In this document: in pieces, positions 53,001 to 64,000 of the stretch
Numbering within the stretch: the stretch's first letter is position 1
Layout of the letters: each line of letters begins with the position of its first letter
Origin: Pempheris klunzingeri
Taxonomy: Eukaryota; Chordata; Actinopteri; Acropomatiformes; Pempheridae
DNA length: 64,000 nt
Direction: 5' to 3'
Assembly: GCF_042242105.1 (NCBI RefSeq)
Contig: NC_092016.1
Location: forward strand, 10,492,501-10,556,500
Program-made: the position numbers and the translations under genes
The notes under the pieces: generated by a model
What the model saw: only the letters and a program-made list of their open reading frames with translations
Database searches by the model: none
What the model was told of the DNA's origin: nothing

Positions 53001-55620
53001 GCTGATGACTTGACCGCTGACACCACTACTCTCTGTAGAAGAAGGGACACAAACACAATTATTAAACACTTACAGACTTATTAAGTAAAAGAAGAGAGAA
53101 TACCTGGAAAGATTGTTGTAAACACAGGCGCAGCTATAAGATAGTCCTCACTTTTCCACTGGGCGTGTAGGTGAAGAGCTCTCCTGTGGGATTCTTGATG
53201 GTGTAGGCAGTTGTATGATTTGTGAAACGGTTCAGTTTAATCGCTGGTAAAGTAATCCTTCTTCTCACACTAGATTCCTGGAGCTCATTGGACCTGCTCA
53301 CGTGAGCGTAGAAGCAGTTAATAGAGGCTCGAAAACAGATTGAATCTGCAATAAAACTGCTGAATTAATCAAATTGTCACATACTTTGATTGTGGGAGCC
53401 AGATGTTAAGCCTTGCACGAAATTTCTTGATGGTTCCACTTGGCCTGAACCAGCTTTGTCTGCTCTTCTGTCGGACTATGATGTTCTCATTGGTCAGGTG
53501 TTTCCACCCCCAAGATATGAAGACTGTGAGAACACTGGAGACCAGACATTAAAAGTTGGTGAAATAGTCAGTAGATGTGTTATGGACAACGGACAAAGGG
53601 CTTCAAATCCTAATCCATGTTTAAACTATAAAGTTTGAAGTGACACCTGTTATAATACATTAAGAAATCTGATTGTCGCTGCCATAAAACATAGTATGAA
53701 CACTCACTTCTGTAGTTGTTTCCCAAAGCTGAAATTATCTTTGTTGGATGGTTGAAAGACTTCAACCGAAGGTGCTGTGGTGAGAAACATCATCTAATCA
53801 GGTGTCACATGACTAATAATTATTTTAAATTTAAGCTCAATTGTTGTTGATGCTCACCAGGTCCGTCCAGATACTGAGACCGAGAAAAGTGCAGACGGAT
53901 AACGATAGGCTCTGCTGGATTAATCCTCCAGGCCTTGGCCACTTCCTCCTGTGGATGTTGAACAGTTTGATCAGAATAATCAGAACAAGATGCTGTGACA
54001 GCAAACATGCCAATGCACTGGATGCATGTTTAATTCAGTCTATTATAAATTCAACTTACATCCAAAAGCTTGGCATTTATGTTTAAGTCAACATCCACGT
54101 CATCAATTGACACGTACTCCCTGTAGCAGAAGAAGAGCAAGTGAACATGTGATGCATTAAAGCAGCAGATTTCCTCTCGTTTTAAGGTCATGAATAAGAA
54201 AAGATGTTTGACCTGATGGAGACTGCAGAGTCTGAATACAAAGTCCTGACTGCCTCGATGTCTATGTCCAGCTGGGGGTGGTGATACAGGTCAGTGGCAC
54301 AGCTCTCCTGCCGAGACAAACACTAACACACTTACCTTATGGTACCAAACAGCTCAGCACCACAGGGGGCCGAGGGATAAAACCACTGACAGGTTTTTAC
54401 AACAGTGTCTGAGAAGAATGTTAGTATTCCCATCATGACAAGGAGTGTCTTAAGATTTAAAATGTGGCCGACACTTCATCTAAAAGACCTTCTATTTAGC
54501 ATTTATAGGAAGTAGTGAACACCCATATAGACAAATATAGAAATTTATAAGCAAACAAAATACAAAAGTACAAATGTGTAAACAAATAAACACTTGATTA
54601 ATGGTTTTACAGCACACTATACTGTAGATGTTAGCAGATATTAGGATATTAGGATTAGGACATTAGGAAGTGTTTATTAATGTATTTTTAAATTTATTGA
54701 TACATCTTTACTCTCATAAACTTCACTTACAAATTAAGGTTGCAAGATGCAGCTCAAAGTCAATAAAGAAAGCTAGTGAGGGGGCCTTGAGCTAAGAATT
54801 TTCAAATTATTTCAAGTTATTTCTCAGCTCAACATGTAAGTTATAAACCTGCTTGTGAATAATCAATACATGTTTGATAAATGTTTTATAACACGCAGTA
54901 AGGATTTGTTCATAATCACAGTTAATAAGTATGTTATGGTGTGTAATTAATCATTTATCTGCTTCAAAGGAAGCATTATAATTTTGAGCAAATAAATTAA
55001 TGAACACTTCAATTAAAATGTCCTTATATCTGGTTACAGCTACGTTACAGTGTTATAACCCATCAAGTCCTCATATAAACTCTAAGCTATGCAAACCAAA
55101 GGAAGCCATCGCTCAAGTGTGTGATGTGAACTTGAGATTGTGCTAAAATAATATTCAGACCACTACAGAGTAATGCTTACATGGATTCCCCACAGGATCT
55201 CGTCTGTGTCACTGTCCTCCTCAGTCGGGCTGTCTGTCCACTGCTGGCACTCAGTCTCCTGTCAGGTTAATGGGAATTGAGAGATCCTCTTATTTACACA
55301 GCTAATTTGTACCTTCAGTCCACCCGAGCAAAGTGAGCTAAGAATGCTGCTCAGACTGTTGCTGATCTCCACACATTTGCAGGTCATAAAATATATCCAG
55401 ACAATAAACATTTAAGTACAGGGCATACAGTGTAATATATATAGGAGTTACTGAGTAATACATATAAGAGTATATATAGGAGTGTTTATTTGCCTCTCAA
55501 TGCAAACGGCTTACTACCCTGCAAACATGCCCACTCTGTGTAAAATGTATTATACAATATGAACAGGAGGGGGGAGATGGGGACTTATAGACTCACCATG
55601 TGTTCAGTTCGTTGGAACAT
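50028..55620 (-). CDS. parp6: parp6, protein mono-ADP-ribosyltransferase PARP6
   Basis: A mono-ADP-ribosyltransferase of the PARP6/8/16 branch. Twenty-two exons join in phase: 55597-55620, 55181-55258, 54213-54307, 54060-54120, 53858-53948, 53708-53774, 53385-53534, 53152-53293, 52901-53032, 52364-52459, 52155-52247, 51944-52069, 51781-51846, 51589-51656, 51424-51472, 51149-51261, 50967-51039, 50736-50805, 50527-50606, 50390-50453, 50210-50294 and 50028-50124. They encode 639 residues (human 630). Conserved blocks include SIDDVDVDLNINAKLLD, SQYLDGPAPSVEVFQPSNK, RIPTLNEYCVVCDERHVF and ESCATDLYHHPQLDIDIEA. The Cys-rich middle is intact. In the catalytic domain the NAD-binding His (FHGSHIENW, residue 484) and Tyr (GKGIYLSP, residue 519) are present. 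The acceptors at 53534 and 53293 were chosen because only they keep the frame and align with the family. The last residues (ASKPC) diverge from the mammalian end. Confidence 0.95.
54308..55180 (-). other. parp6 intron
   Basis: A/T-rich 873-bp intron between the exons encoding WGIH and ESCATDLYHH. It contains no recognisable repeat, exon or RNA gene. Confidence 0.6.
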
Positions 55621-55651
55621 CTTCAGCAGTAATCATCAATTTGTTCACTGC

Positions 55652-56120
55652 ACTGTAACAGACAAAATTAAACACTGTGCTGGAAAAACATGTTTGACTT
55701 TAATTAGTTCAGCTACCCTAACAATATAAATATATGAACATATTACTATCAGTATTTTCTTCCTAACTTAAACAACATCATCATTACCAAGAGTATTTTT
55801 ATTAGCCTGCTTTTATCTCACTAGCTTCAGCCACATTTTTGAAAATGATTGGTAATAATGTGCGCTTACCTTTCCCTCCTGAGGAAAAACTTGGAGTTTC
55901 CACATATTACCATTGAACAAGCAATGCAATGACATAAAAAGATCAGCAAAAGATAAAACCTCAAGTCCACATGTGACCCCGAAACAATAAAAACACTGAA
56001 TATTCCTGTTTGTTGGCTCGGCTGGCTGTCAGTGTTTGGCTGTCCTCTCCCCCTCTGGTTTTGAACAGCAGGAAGTCCCACATGTTCACTCTCTGACTTC
56101 AGTGTCACATGATTGGCTGC
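55652..56120 (-). promoter_or_regulatory. parp6 untranslated exon 1 and promoter
   Basis: The ATG exon begins at an acceptor at 55653 (ctgttacag), giving 32 untranslated bases. A donor (GGGAAAG followed by gtaagcg) at 55870 ends a likely non-coding exon 1. Upstream, ATTGG at 56111-56115 is a reverse CCAAT box, next to TCACATGA and an ETS-like acttcctg. Transcription start is inferred near 56000-56080. Confidence 0.5.
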
Positions 56121-56377
56121 AGATACAGACAGCCTGATCAGCTGAACCTGGTCCAGACAGACGACAGGCTGAGGACAAGACCTGCAGCTCCGGGGCTTTT
56201 ATGCACTCTCACAGTATCTCTGTCCTATTTGTGTAATATAAGTGCTTCCCTTTCCACGGTGCATATATTCCTTAGTGAAAGAGAAGAAAAACAAAGCAAA
56301 CCCATGTATCATACTGTAATCCAGACTCTTGAAAAGTCAGGCTCATGAATCAGATTTAAGACTGCGATGAGAGCAAA

Positions 56378-56391
56378 GACCCCTGGTGGCA
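56378..56391 (-). promoter_or_regulatory. candidate CTCF binding site
   Basis: ACCCCTGGTGGCAG matches the CTCF core (reverse of CCACCAGGGG) well. It lies about 300 bases upstream of the parp6 promoter, in the parp6-pkm divergent interval. Confidence 0.45.
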
Positions 56392-57181
56392 GAGTTGAAG
56401 GATGGTGATACAGGTGATGTTTGGCATTTATTAGTCTTCCCGTCTGCCTGCTGTGCTGCAGTCTGACCTTAATCGGCAGTTACCCTTGTTAGCAGTCGCC
56501 TGCTGCTCTGCAGTCTGGCCAGATTAGACACTTCTAGGACATACATCTGTCTGCAAGTCTTTTCTCAACAAGTGCTTTTCTCAGAGTAATCCACTTAGAC
56601 ATGAGAGGGCGCTTGTTATGTGACTGTGTTTATTTATAGTGGGTGGGCACAATATCATGAACACCTGTACTGTATGCTGCCATTCTGAAGGCTGTGCAAG
56701 AACAGTAAGAATATGAAGCAATCAAATACAAAGTAACTGAAATTTCAGCTGAGGTGACTCAACGTGTCTCGGACACGGTGAGCAACATTATGAGCCTCAC
56801 AAAGCGAGTATTTGTTGCAGGGAAATTGATTTATAGTGTATTGTATTGTGCAGTTTTTGTGTTGTCCTATCCACCCCCTTCTTATTTTACACACCTACTG
56901 TTATATCATAACTTCCAGGCCTTATCTGTCAGACCCACAAGATAAATGAGCAACAGGTTCACAGTGAGAGACACAGGGATTAGATTTCCATGGCAACCAG
57001 CTCTATATATTATCTGCTGCATCTGTGTAGACGCCGAACGTTCAACATTGAGAACTGTCAGGGAGTAAACTGTATAAAAATACAAGTTGGAAATTAATTA
57101 TCTAATTGAAACTGCAAGCAGATTTTCTGTGGAAAACAAGCTTATGACACTTCAACCAGCTGTCCACAAGAGAGAGCTGTT

Positions 57182-57185
<4 letters not shown>

Positions 57186-57222
<37 letters not shown>
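57186..57222 (+). repeat. (GA)n microsatellite
   Basis: About 18 uninterrupted GA units. Confidence 0.95.
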
Positions 57223-57223
<1 letters not shown>

Positions 57224-57688
57224 TCTCTTCTCTTTCACTGCACCCCCACAGACTCACCGGTCTCACAAAAACACTGTTTTTCAACCACCAATCAGAATAA
57301 ACCAAATTATAAAGCATTGAAAAGAAGAAACTAAAGGCCAAAGTTGATCAGAACGTTATCTGGCCCCAATCAGAGATCATGAACTGGCAGAATATCTCTC
57401 TACTGTCCGAGATAGAAAGCAGACAGATTTTGACAATGTATTTAAGATAAAATAAGATATTCCTTTATCAGTTCCACGACGGGGAAATTTACAATTTCTT
57501 CTAACATGTAATATTCATGCAATATTCAACAAAACAAGGAACTTGAAATTCACATCTGTAATTTCTGATTTCAAAGAGCTGAATGAGCTCTCATAATTAA
57601 AAATACTTCTAGGAGGAGGAAACAGGGCAGATCTCACCGGCCAATATGTATCAACATGCTACAACCAGAGGGACAGTGAATGACCTGG

Positions 57689-57714
57689 ACACACACACAC
57701 ACACACACGCACAC
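57689..57714 (+). repeat. (AC)n microsatellite
   Basis: AC units with one GC interruption. Confidence 0.9.
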
Positions 57715-58378
57715 AAATTATATTTTTCTTTATATTTTATATCATTTTTTGATGGTTTGGCAATATTGTTTCCGAAGCTTTCATACCAATAGAACAGAAT
57801 TGGGAGAAATACCTGCAGACAGACAGTGTGTCCCAGTTCATACTCTGTACTAATACATGTACATGTTCTATACAGTGTACTAAATACTCTCAATCTGTGA
57901 CTTTGAAATGTCACTGACAACACAATGATTCCTCCATATTTGATACTGTTAACAAAGCTTATTTTCCAAACATCATTTGTTTTAATGTTTTGCAACTGTG
58001 AGTAACACCAACTTTTCCTTTGTGCAATGCATCATGGGAGAATAGTGTCCAAGACCAGTATACTAAGAAGTGAAGCAGACTAAGTACGCGTGTTGTGAAT
58101 GTTTAAAAACTGAGCACGTGCCGCTGGAGCAGGTGATCTGAGAGGTGAGGCCTTTTCATTGGGTGTCATTTTAAAAGAATAATTTATTGTTGTAATTGTA
58201 GCCTTTAACCTGTCTTTAAACTGGAAGTCAATACTGCAGGCCAGTGGTGGATATTTCATTTCACAGTTGATTTCACAACATTGATAAAAAATCTCAAGAC
58301 CAATTCCTGAAGGGGACACCAAGGGTTTTATGACTGTTATCATTATAATATAATAGCAAAAAGTGCTTTGCAAGGGTT

Positions 58379-58527
58379 TTACCGCTCATTCAGCCATTCT
58401 CTCACACACCAATGCGTTGGACTGAACATCAAGAGCAGTTTGGGGCTCAGAGACATTTCATCAGGAGAAGGAGGGGATCAAACCACCAGCCCTCTCATTG
58501 GCTCAACACCCTAAGCCCCAGCCACCC
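58379..58527 (+). repeat. interspersed repeat fragment
   Basis: Contains 'ccgctcattcagccattctc', 'ggggctcagagacatttc', 'ggggatcaaaccaccagcc' and 'taagccccagccaccc'. This block order resembles a widespread teleost repeat (cattcacac..., ggttcagtgtcttgc, ggggatcgaaccacc, gagccacagccgccc). The class is not certain. Confidence 0.45.
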
Positions 58528-59964
58528 TTAAAACTGCTAAAACTCTTCTCAGCTTCACATGGCACAAGATGTTTGACACATACTTTGTTTTAAATCCACC
58601 CCATCAGAATTATTACTTACTGGCAGCCAGCCACCACTGGCACACTTTCAGAGCCTCTCCCCTTCACAGACTCTGACGGCTAATGATGTATGAGGATCAG
58701 ACAGTTCATGGTGTGGATGGTAAGCTCTGGACCAAACCACTGTGAGCCATATCTGGGGGGCGGGTTGGGTTGCAAAATCCTTTGAAAATTAAAAAGGTTT
58801 TTCAAAAAAAGCGTTTTCAAAGAATGCTATCAAAGTATCAAAAATGATGTATTGATGCTTAATAGAGGGGGACAAGTCATGTTTTCCCAGACCCCCCCAT
58901 AATTTCCACCCATGCTGTGGCCATTTCCCTGCAGCCAGTGGCCCCACTAGCTTCAAAACCATCTTTCACATATAAAGGTTATATATTTATCCTTACATGG
59001 ATGGGAGGTGGGTGAATTTCAGTTTGGAGTCAGATTTCTACGTCCTAAAGGATCGCAGGATCCACATGTAACAAGAATATTTAGGACTAATAAATGCCAC
59101 ATAGCTCATACTGTGCAAGTTATTTATTTTTACCTCACCAAACAGCTATGTAGGGCATAAACATTTAGAGACATTCATGTTTTAATAAGCTTGTTGTTTT
59201 AAAACTCGGGGCTCACCACATGTTTCTGGCCAAGGTTGGTTTTTTTATACTTAACACTTAAACATTTGTCAGCTCATTAGTCCATTAGTTGTCAGCAAAT
59301 CGAGAACATGAGCAAACTCAAGCTTTCCTATCCATTTTATAGCTACAAGGGGCCTAGTGACAAATATTTTTACAATGTCTAAATATTATGTCATTTGCAT
59401 AGACATGGCTGCTAAAACTTGAGGAACCTAAAAATAATGCACCTGAAAATGGATTACACCTGTCAGTAGATAAATATGATTGCATTACTGAGCAGGGCTA
59501 AGACAGCACATTTTGATTGTATTAAATAACATTGAGGAGAGTGCTAATACATGTTGAGCATGGGCCTTGGGTGGATCCAGTTTTATTGTGTAGTACAGTA
59601 TGTTCGACACCCCAGCACGCCTCTACTATACATATACCATAACATGGCTGACAGCGGGAGACTACCATATAACGCTGTGTTTCATGTCTATTTTTGGTTA
59701 AAGTGTCATGTGTTAGTTCACCTCACTGAGTGGAATGCATGCATTTCTGCATCTGTATAATATGTCAGCAGGCTGATATTAAGTTTGCATCTCTGCGAGC
59801 ATCTGCCATTTCTTTCAACTGATCATCTATCATATCTTCCTTTACATGTCATTTGGAGCTTGGTGTTGCCTTCCCTCTCATTCTGGAAATCTATTACTGT
59901 ATATTAAACTCTGCACTAATGCATTTGGACAGTATCATGCTGTAGGAGGGCAGATGATCCCCCC

Positions 59965-59979
59965 CACACACACACACAC

Positions 59980-60013
<34 letters not shown>
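59965..60013 (+). repeat. (CA)n microsatellite
   Basis: Long CA run with a single GC interruption, flanked by C runs. Confidence 0.95.
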
Positions 60014-60015
<2 letters not shown>

Positions 60016-60850
60016 CCGTGGAGCCCATGAAACAACCTAAAATTATGCAGCCCTGCCTGTCCAATGGCGTGACATGAGGTTTAACATGTGCAATAAGGAG
60101 ATGATTTACCTGCTTCAAAATGTAGAGCATATTATAACCACGAAAGGAAGGGGGAGATGTCCAAATGAACAGAAATAGAACATATATTAAAAAATAGGTG
60201 AATGCATGTGAGGGAAATTAAAGGAAACAAAAATCATGTCATAGTTGCAACCAGATATGTATCTGAAACAGTGTGTGATCCTGACAAATTAACAAGATTT
60301 CAGAGTTCAGAGGTCAGCATATGAAATGAAAGATGATCCTCATAAGAAGCCCAAATAATATAAATATAATATCACTTAAAATTGTATAGCTTTTTGTATT
60401 GTAATTGTAAGCTTCTCTTTTGAGCACATCTTTATTGCCAATGTAGCAACTCCTTGGTTCCTGAGATAAATAAGGCAAAGCAAAAGAGAATAAAACCATA
60501 TTAATAACCATAATGATCGTTATAAGATTTGTTTTAAAAGCAGTAAATCAGCAGTGTGGATTACAGATGAAAGGTCTCCTGCTGATCTTAATCTGAGGTG
60601 CTTCAGATTTTAGTGACTTGGCTCATGTCTGAATATTGGCGGACAGCTCCGTCAATGGCCGAACAACACTCGCACCTGCGCTGTATCCTCCCTCAATATT
60701 TCTCCAACTCCTGTGACTTTAACAGGACATTCCACACTGCATTTGACATTTACCTGCAGTGAGCTCCTTCCGTGTGAAAAATATACTTTCAACTCGCCGT
60801 CCAAGCGGTGAATCTCGCCTTAACTGTCACGCCCTACATTTCGCGTCACA

Positions 60851-60938
60851 CAGGAAAGTAGTCCCGGTCGGGGAGAGGGGGGATAAAACCAACGGCTCCA
60901 GCTGAGGCTCGTTGGTCCCAGCGAAGTTCACCCAGTAG
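60851..60938 (+). promoter_or_regulatory. pkm: pkm promoter edge and untranslated exon 1
   Basis: GC-rich GTCCCGGTCGGGGAGAGGGG is followed by a TATA-like GATAAAAC near 60892. An exon ending CCCAGTAG precedes a clean donor gtgagtaac at 60939. The next acceptor in register is at 62657, directly before the pkm start-codon exon. Confidence 0.55.
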
Positions 60939-61625
60939 GTGAGTAACAGCAAGAAGACCCAAATAACTGAGACAGACTGAGGAAGGAAGGGTTATTGATA
61001 GATTTGATTGAATATTAAAAATCAATTTATCATTTCCCATCATGCTTTAAACAAGTAAAAAAGAAAGTTTATCACTAATCAAACTTTTTCTTCTTAAATC
61101 TTTCACTTATATATGTTATATCTAAAGTGTTATGCATGATCACAATCCGTTTGTATAGTCTTTATATATGTAATATATATCATATACACAAATACAGACT
61201 ACTTTAATGCCACATTGATCTGAAATAACTGAATCGCACTTTTGTTTTTGATCATACAGTTCATTTATGCACACTGTACATGCAGCTCTCTAACTTTGAT
61301 TTATTCCTGAAATGTATATATTTTCATCTGTTTATCGGTATGCTGTTCTGATATTACATATCTGCTCTGATTCTCATGTTACTGTAATGTTGCATTTCCC
61401 TCTTTGGGTTTAAGAAAGTTTGTTGTAGTTGTCCTCAGTAGCTGATAACTGGGTAGGCAAAACAATCATTAATGAAATAAAGACTTAATGAAGTAAGTAG
61501 CAGCCTAATGTATGAACTGTTACTCTGTAAACAATTACATAGTAATCAATGTTTAGTAATCAGCAGTTACATGAATTAAAATGAGCTTTTGTTATAATAT
61601 GTAAAATCCTGCAATTTTTTGTATT

Positions 61626-61670
<45 letters not shown>
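61626..61670 (+). repeat. (TA)n(AC)n compound microsatellite
   Basis: TA run of about 25 bases followed by about 20 bases of AC. Confidence 0.95.
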
Positions 61671-61671
<1 letters not shown>

Positions 61672-61804
61672 TATATACATATATATTCACTGTGTTTTAT
61701 ATCACGTAGTTATGTAATAGTATAGTATTAGTTAGTTCAGTCCATAAATACTCTCGGCTGGCCATGTTATTTTCGGTGAATGCCATAGGCAGATATCGTG
61801 TCCC

Positions 61805-61806
<2 letters not shown>

Positions 61807-61838
<32 letters not shown>
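61807..61838 (+). repeat. (AC)n microsatellite
   Basis: About 16 AC units. Confidence 0.95.
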
Positions 61839-62329
61839 ATGTTTCCATGCACTGACTGACAACACACGTTTGTCATGCATGCTGAATACCTTTATTGTTG
61901 CCAAGTGTAAGCTGATACCTGATAACTCTGCCTCTGTAGCCTGCTACTGCTGCTCAATGAGCATTGCACTTCAGGAAGCATAAATAATGTTTTCCATTAG
62001 TTGTCCTTTGTGTGTGTGAATTGCCTTTAGACTCTGTTGATAGTGACCAGCTCCTCCTCTTCAGCAGCACATGAACTCCCACTGGAATGTGGGAGAGTGC
62101 AGTCAGGCAGGCACATACGTTGTCGTCGTTGTTGCTTTTTGCACCGGCTGTTCGCTCAGCTTGTACAGGCACTCTCCACTGGCAGAGACTAAAAATCAAC
62201 CTACAGAGAGGTCACTCCTTACTTTGTACTTTACCATTCAGGTAACTGACAGAATCTTAGTATAGTTTCTGCTTTAGTTTCTATAGTTTTTAAATATATA
62301 CATGCTTTCTTTTATGTGATTCCTTAGGA

Positions 62330-62472
62330 GTTGAGCAAAAGTCAACTGGACTTGTTGAAGGTACTTGAAGACGTTTCGCCTCCCATCCAAGAGGCTTCTT
62401 CAGTTCTGCCAGAACTGAAGAAGCCTAACTAAGGAATAACTATGATCTGGATGACTCAGAATCTTCACAGAC
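62330..62472 (+). repeat. palindrome-bearing teleost repeat fragment
   Basis: Includes 'gaagacgtttcgcctccc' and a perfect inverted repeat with 16-base arms AGGCTTCTTCAGTTCT (62392-62407) and AGAACTGAAGAAGCCT (62411-62426) around a 3-base spacer, ending near 'gactcagaatcttcacag'. The wording is that of a common teleost palindromic element. Its class is not known to me. Confidence 0.6.
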
Positions 62473-62685
62473 ACTCTTTTATGTGATAATTTGTAGCTTC
62501 TATTATAAGCTCTTGATTTTAAGTGTCTTTACCTGGACTGACTTCTGTCTGTGGCCCATGAAAAAAAACTCCCCCGTATGACCGATGATACCTGTCAGAG
62601 GTGGAGTTGTCAGGTACTCATTGATCATCAAACTTGTTTCCTTTTCTGTCTCCACAGGACTTTTCCTGCAGACACAGATCCAGTC

Positions 62686-63081
62686 ATGTCGCAGTCAAAG
62701 GATAAAGGCGCTTCCATCATCCACACGCAGCAGATGCATGCTGCCATGGCGGACACGTTCATTGAGCACATGTGCCTGCTGGACATTGACTCCGAACCTG
62801 CTGTGTCTCGCAACACCGGCATTGTCTGCACAATCGGTTAGACTCATTAACAAACACTGTAAATTCATCTCTTGCCACTCACTCCATTCAAAGATTATCT
62901 CTTTTATCTACATTTAAAACAGCCACATGACCCTGTTGACTTCATATTTGGCTCAGTGTTTCTCTAAATAATCACCTGTCTCAATGTAGGACCTGCCTCC
63001 CGATCTGTGGACATGTCCAAGGAAATGATCAAGTCTGGGATGAACATTGCAAGAATGAACTTCTCTCATGGCACCCACGAA
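62686..63081 (+). CDS. pkm: pkm, pyruvate kinase M, 5' coding exons (partial)
   Basis: Pyruvate kinase converts phosphoenolpyruvate and ADP to pyruvate and ATP in the last step of glycolysis. Two coding exons are present: 62686-62836 (exon begins at 62658; ATG at 62686) and 62990-63081. They join in phase to give 81 residues. They cover the N-terminal helix region ([14 protein letters not shown]-type [18 protein letters not shown]) and the start of the TIM-barrel A domain: [14 protein letters not shown], then [16 protein letters not shown]. Arg72, Asn74 and Ser76 occupy the positions of human Arg73, Asn75 and Ser77, which contact substrate and the K+ ion. The match is to the muscle-type gene. 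Which of the two teleost copies (pkma or pkmb) cannot be told here. The gene continues beyond the right edge. Confidence 0.97.
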
Positions 63082-64000
63082 GTAAGTCAGGGATGGGAAA
63101 CATTCTCCAAATACAGCAAATTATTTTTTTTCCCCTTTTTGCGTCTCCAAATCTTCACTTAAACTTTTCATCTTGTTGCACTACACAAACAAGACCAGCG
63201 GCTCTCAAAGCCAAAACATTGTTTCGAGTGTTTGCAACATGTTTGAGAGTTTGAACCCTGACAGAGCGGCACAGTAGTAGTTTCTTTACCCTCTGCAAGT
63301 GATTCAGTCAGGATTTGCCCTTTACAGCTGCAAACGTCAGGGTGACATTACTCTTGAGGCCTGGTAACTCTCTGTGGCTAACCTGTAATGTGAGCTATGA
63401 GCTCATACTTGCCCCCTCAACACTGGGTCTGTGTTCTAGCTTGTGATTTGGCGGCCCAACTGCATCTCAGCCAGCTCTTTGGCCGACCTTATACTGCTGA
63501 CCCCTCACCTTTAAAAGTCATCCCTCTTCACCTTTGTCACTGTCACCTGAGTGCATGAAGCATCAGTTCTATCATCAGCTGTAGTATGAACGCCCACAGT
63601 TGATATTTGGATCTTCAAAGGTTAACAGCAGTGCTTTTTTTGCTGTGTAACTCAACTCTCAGAGTGGCTTTTGAGTTCAGCAGTGTTACTGATTGGCACT
63701 ACTAACCAAAAAAAAAAAAATGCAAAATGTAGTCAGAGTTTTAGCAGGAAAAAATAAGAAAATTGATGATCACAACTCCAGAAAATCACAACAAAGTGGA
63801 TATATGATTTGTTATGAGAAGGGCAAAATAGATTTGACCTCTGTCTTATTGGTGTGTCAGCTGTCGGTACAGCTATAAATAGGTCCTTTCTGAGTGTCAG
63901 CCTCTGAGCAACAGAACGACAAGCAGGCATGTGGTGAGACCACACTGAGGCGTTCATTATTGACTGAGGAAAGTGGAAGTGAAAGTGGAAATTGTGCAGA
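63082..64000 (+). other. pkm intron (right window edge)
   Basis: Starts with a clean gtaagt donor and runs out of the window. It contains an A run at 63708-63720 but no further pkm exon. Confidence 0.7.

Larger units (their letters stand above)
56121..60850. other. parp6-pkm divergent intergenic region
   Basis: About 4.7 kb between two genes transcribed away from each other. It holds a CTCF-like motif (56378-56391), a (GA)n tract (57186-57222), CA repeats (57689-57714, 59965-60013) and a repeat fragment (58379-58527). No exon is recognised. Confidence 0.55.
60939..62657 (+). other. pkm first intron
   Basis: 1.7-kb intron rich in simple repeats: (TA)n then (AC)n at 61626-61670 and (AC)n at 61807-61838, plus a palindromic repeat at 62330-62472. 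No coding exon is supported. Confidence 0.55.

Noticed and set aside
57087-57341. Frames across the (GA)n tract
   Set aside because: Created by the simple repeat (Arg-Glu or Leu-Ser runs).

Overview
This is vertebrate nuclear DNA, almost certainly from a ray-finned (teleost, probably percomorph) fish. Genes are split into many short exons by GT-AG introns, CA/GA microsatellites are frequent, and several interspersed repeats have sequences typical of teleost genomes. Nine protein-coding genes can be read exon by exon. Seven are recognisable by name from both protein sequence and gene order; together they correspond to human 15q23-q24. No CRISPR array, rRNA, tRNA or intact autonomous mobile element was found.

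Layout, left to right: csk (minus strand; only the 5' end, SH3 exons at 915-1480 and a likely non-coding first exon near 7.4 kb); a 3.6-kb intergenic stretch with a 500-bp Harbinger-type MITE and a strong CTCF-like motif; edc3 (minus, 11129-13408, complete); a roughly 1019-residue coiled-coil protein gene I cannot name (plus, 14873-21999); a divergent synaptotagmin-like tandem-C2 membrane protein gene (minus, 22884-26323) that meets the coiled-coil gene tail to tail; arid3b (minus, 29421-39457, with a 4.5-kb intron); cox5a (minus, 41954-44678); rpp25 (minus, single exon 47360-48028); parp6 (minus, 50028-55620); and the 5' end of pkm (plus, from about 60.89 kb, running off the right edge).

The genes are ordinary chromosomal neighbours rather than a pathway: signalling (csk), mRNA decapping (edc3), transcription (arid3b), respiration (cox5a), RNase P/MRP (rpp25), mono-ADP-ribosylation (parp6) and glycolysis (pkm). 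The order keeps known vertebrate linkages (CSK-EDC3-ARID3B, COX5A-RPP25, PARP6-PKM). It lacks CYP1A between csk and edc3 and CLK3 between edc3 and arid3b, as one would expect from rearrangement or from one of two duplicated teleost blocks. The two least explained genes are the coiled-coil protein and the Ca2+-ligand-poor synaptotagmin-like protein. I found no convincing undescribed multi-gene system. The best leads are those two genes, their abutting 3' ends, and candidate regulatory sites.
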